A stretch of DNA of 5,510 bases from Phycisphaerae bacterium. Lineage in GTDB: Bacteria > Planctomycetota > Phycisphaerae > Phycisphaerales > SM1A02. The stretch's first letter is position 1. Each line of letters starts with the position of its first letter. The translations under genes were made by a program, and so were the position numbers. Positions 3,717-5,510 of the stretch are shown piece after piece. Location: the NCBI GenBank assembly GCA_002683195.1, contig NYSW01000003.1, positions 51,458 to 56,967 on the forward strand. Reading direction: 5' to 3'. The notes under the pieces are model-generated. The model searched no databases, was not told the origin of the DNA, and saw only the letters and a program-made list of their open reading frames with translations.

Positions 3717-5510
3717 TCAGACGATGCCGATGGCTTGGGCATCACGGTCCGACAGCATCACGCCGTCGGATCGTTCACGCACCGTGCCGTCGCGTTTGCG
3801 GCTTCGCTCACATCGCGGCTCGCCGCGGAGATCCTCGACTTCGACCTCTCCGAGCTCCCGCACCATGCGGGCACGACTCACGCCACAGACGTCGGCGAGG
3901 TCATCCGCGAAACGCTCGAAGGTGCCTTCGGGATCCGGGATGACCAGCCCCGCATCAAGCGGGTTGTCCAGGCCGCCGGCCTTGGCCTCTTCGAGTCGCT
4001 TGAGCGCGGCGTCCCGGAGATTCAGGACCGCCGACCATTCATGATCGCACTCGAAGGAGAGATCGAGCGGCCCCTGCATCTGGATGGTCGCATCCTCGCC
4101 GTGGATCGAGCGATAGGCTTCGTCCGCGGTGTGCGGCAGGATCGGCGCGAGCAGGCGACACAGCAGTTCCGCCAGCGAATGCATGACCGTCTGGGTGCGA
4201 CGGCGACGGGGTGAATCCCCGGCATCGCAATAGAGACGATCCTTGGTCGCGACCAGGTACACCGCACTCAACGCATCGTTGCAGAAGTCGTAGATCATCT
4301 GATGGGCGTCACGGAAGCGGTACTCGCGATACGCGAGCCGAACGCCCTGCTCGACTCGGACCGCTTCGGCGAGCACCCAGCCGTCGATCGACGCCGGCTC
4401 GATGTCCGCCACCGGGACCCCGTGTTCCGCCGATTCGAAGTCGGCGAGATTGCCGAGCAGGAAGCGCAGCGTGTTACGGATCTTGCGGTAACTCTCACCC
4501 GCGACCTTGAAGAAGTCCATGTCGACCTTGATGTCGTTCTCGAACGGCAGGGACGAAACCCACCAACGACAGACATCGGCCCCGAAGTCCTTGAGCAGAT
4601 CATCCACCACCAGGGCGTTGCCGCTGGACTTGGACATCTTGCGGCCATCCTTGTCGACCATGAAGCCGTGGGTCAGCAGGGTGCGGTACGGCGCCTCCCC
4701 CGTCGCCCCGAGCGCCGGGAGCAGGGACAACTGGAACCAACCCCGGTGCTGATCGCTGCCCTCGAGGTAGAGATCCGCAGGGATGCCTTGTCCGCGAGCC
4801 CGCATGACGGCGGCCCAACTCGAGCCGGACTCGAACCAGACATCGAAGATGTCGTTCATCTTCGAAAGCGATGCGAGATCAAGGCCCTCGGGGGCGTCGG
4901 GGTCGGCGTCGGCATCCCATTCCGCGAGCAGGTCCGCGGGTGAATCGGTGAACCAGGCGTCGGACCCCCGCTTCTCCACCACGGCGGCCACGGCTCGCAC
5001 CGACGCCGGCGTCAGGAGAACGCCGCCGTCCGGCGTCTCGAACGCCGGAATGGGAAGGCCCCAGGCTCGCTGACGCGAGAGGCACCAGTCGGGCCTCGAT
5101 TCGAGCATTCCTCGCATCCGATTACGGCCCCATTCGGGGATGAAGGAGACGTCTTCACGGGTCGCGTCCATCGCGAGTTCTCGAAGACTCTTCTGGTCAC
5201 GCTTCGTGGGTCGGTCGACGGCGACGAACCACTGCTCGGTGCTGCGGAAGATGACTGGCGTCTTCGACCGCCAGTCGTGCGGATAGCTGTGGGTGAACAT
5301 CTCGTGGTATGCGAGATGACCACTTTCCTGCAGCCGGGCGGCCACGAGTTCGTTGCCCTCCCAGATCGTCTTTCCGATCAGCCATTCGGGCACGGTGTCG
5401 TCATAGGTGCCGTCCCCCTGGACGGGACAGTAGACCTCGAGACCTTCGCGCTGCCCGGTTCGGTAGTCCTCCTGGCCGTGCCCGGGCGCCGTGTGGACGA
5501 GACCGGTCCC
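3717..5510 (-). CDS. ileS: Isoleucyl-tRNA synthetase, C-terminal 597 residues (5' end outside window)
   Basis: A class Ia synthetase charging tRNA-Ile in the cytoplasm. The frame has no stop from 3717 to the edge at 5510, and residues encoded at 5394-5510 (GTGLVHTAPGHGQEDY and on) belong to the IleRS editing domain, so the GTG at 5393 is internal. About a third of the protein, including the HIGH motif, lies beyond the window. Visible residues: end of the editing domain 1-75, SYPHDWRSKTPV at about 75-86, WCLSRQRAWGLP 142-153, DVWFESGS 223-230, YLEGSDQHRGWF 248-259, the ATP-binding KMSKS at 291-295 (4626-4640), then a helical anticodon-binding domain from about 374. At the C-terminus the zinc motif is degenerate: the expected CxxC...CxxC appears as CERS (567-570) and SDRD (587-590) with normal spacing, keeping only one cysteine. 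lspA, a frequent ileS neighbour, does not follow. Confidence 0.97.
   Translation of the reverse strand, partial: GTGLVHTAPGHGQEDYRTGQREGLEVYCPVQGDGTYDDTVPEWLIGKTIWEGNELVAARLQESGHLAYHEMFTHSYPHDWRSKTPVIFRSTEQWFVAVDRPTKRDQKSLRELAMDATREDVSFIPEWGRNRMRGMLESRPDWCLSRQRAWGLPIPAFETPDGGVLLTPASVRAVAAVVEKRGSDAWFTDSPADLLAEWDADADPDAPEGLDLASLSKMNDIFDVWFESGSSWAAVMRARGQGIPADLYLEGSDQHRGWFQLSLLPALGATGEAPYRTLLTHGFMVDKDGRKMSKSSGNALVVDDLLKDFGADVCRWWVSSLPFENDIKVDMDFFKVAGESYRKIRNTLRFLLGNLADFESAEHGVPVADIEPASIDGWVLAEAVRVEQGVRLAYREYRFRDAHQMIYDFCNDALSAVYLVATKDRLYCDAGDSPRRRRTQTVMHSLAELLCRLLAPILPHTADEAYRSIHGEDATIQMQGPLDLSFECDHEWSAVLNLRDAALKRLEEAKAGGLDNPLDAGLVIPDPEGTFERFADDLADVCGVSRARMVRELGEVEVEDLRGEPRCERSRKRDGTVRERSDGVMLSDRDAQAIGIV

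Noticed and set aside
4302..4943. Plus-strand open frame of 213 codons inside ileS
   Set aside because: It is antisense to conserved IleRS motifs including KMSKS and has no plausible product.
5391..5393. Start codon of ileS at this GTG
   Set aside because: The frame continues unbroken to the window edge with conserved IleRS editing-domain residues, so the GTG encodes an internal valine.

Overview
The window is GC-rich (low 60s percent by eye) chromosomal DNA carrying housekeeping genes. The proteins look like those of Planctomycetota, probably the Phycisphaerae. The grounds are a cysteine-free S4 outside the usual alpha-operon setting, a single-anchor PpiD/SurA-like protein whose N-terminus is of a type I associate with planctomycetes, and genes with weak or no Shine-Dalgarno sequences. 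The phylum is an inference from memory of these families, not a search result.

Layout: positions 1-229 hold an edge hairpin, a good sigma70-type promoter (62-90) and a structured leader hairpin (100-130). rpsD (ribosomal protein S4) follows at 230-829. The 160-base gap after it holds a compact GC hairpin (840-856) and a 15-bp inverted repeat with a 37-base loop (874-940). A 650-residue membrane-anchored, cysteine-free protein resembling PpiD-type foldases occupies 990-2942. A stand-alone MetG-beta-type tRNA-binding protein lies at 2988-3383 on the same strand. The intergenic stretch 3384-3716 has no convincing gene but is rich in structure: a degenerate 16-base tandem repeat, small palindromes, a nested hairpin with three competing pairings, and a strong hairpin beside the ileS stop. 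Converging on it from the right is the 3' part of ileS (isoleucyl-tRNA synthetase), 3717-5510 on the minus strand, cut by the window edge.

The theme is translation and protein maturation: S4 assembles the small subunit, the OB-fold protein binds tRNA, IleRS charges tRNA-Ile, and the anchored protein probably helps fold exported proteins. The three plus-strand genes could share a transcript, though the gap structures may split it.

I found no mobile element, CRISPR array, tRNA, or defence or biosynthetic cluster. The best leads are the rpsD leader hairpin, the long inverted repeat after rpsD, the IleRS zinc motif that has lost three of its four cysteines, and the alternative-pairing hairpin between metG-beta and ileS.
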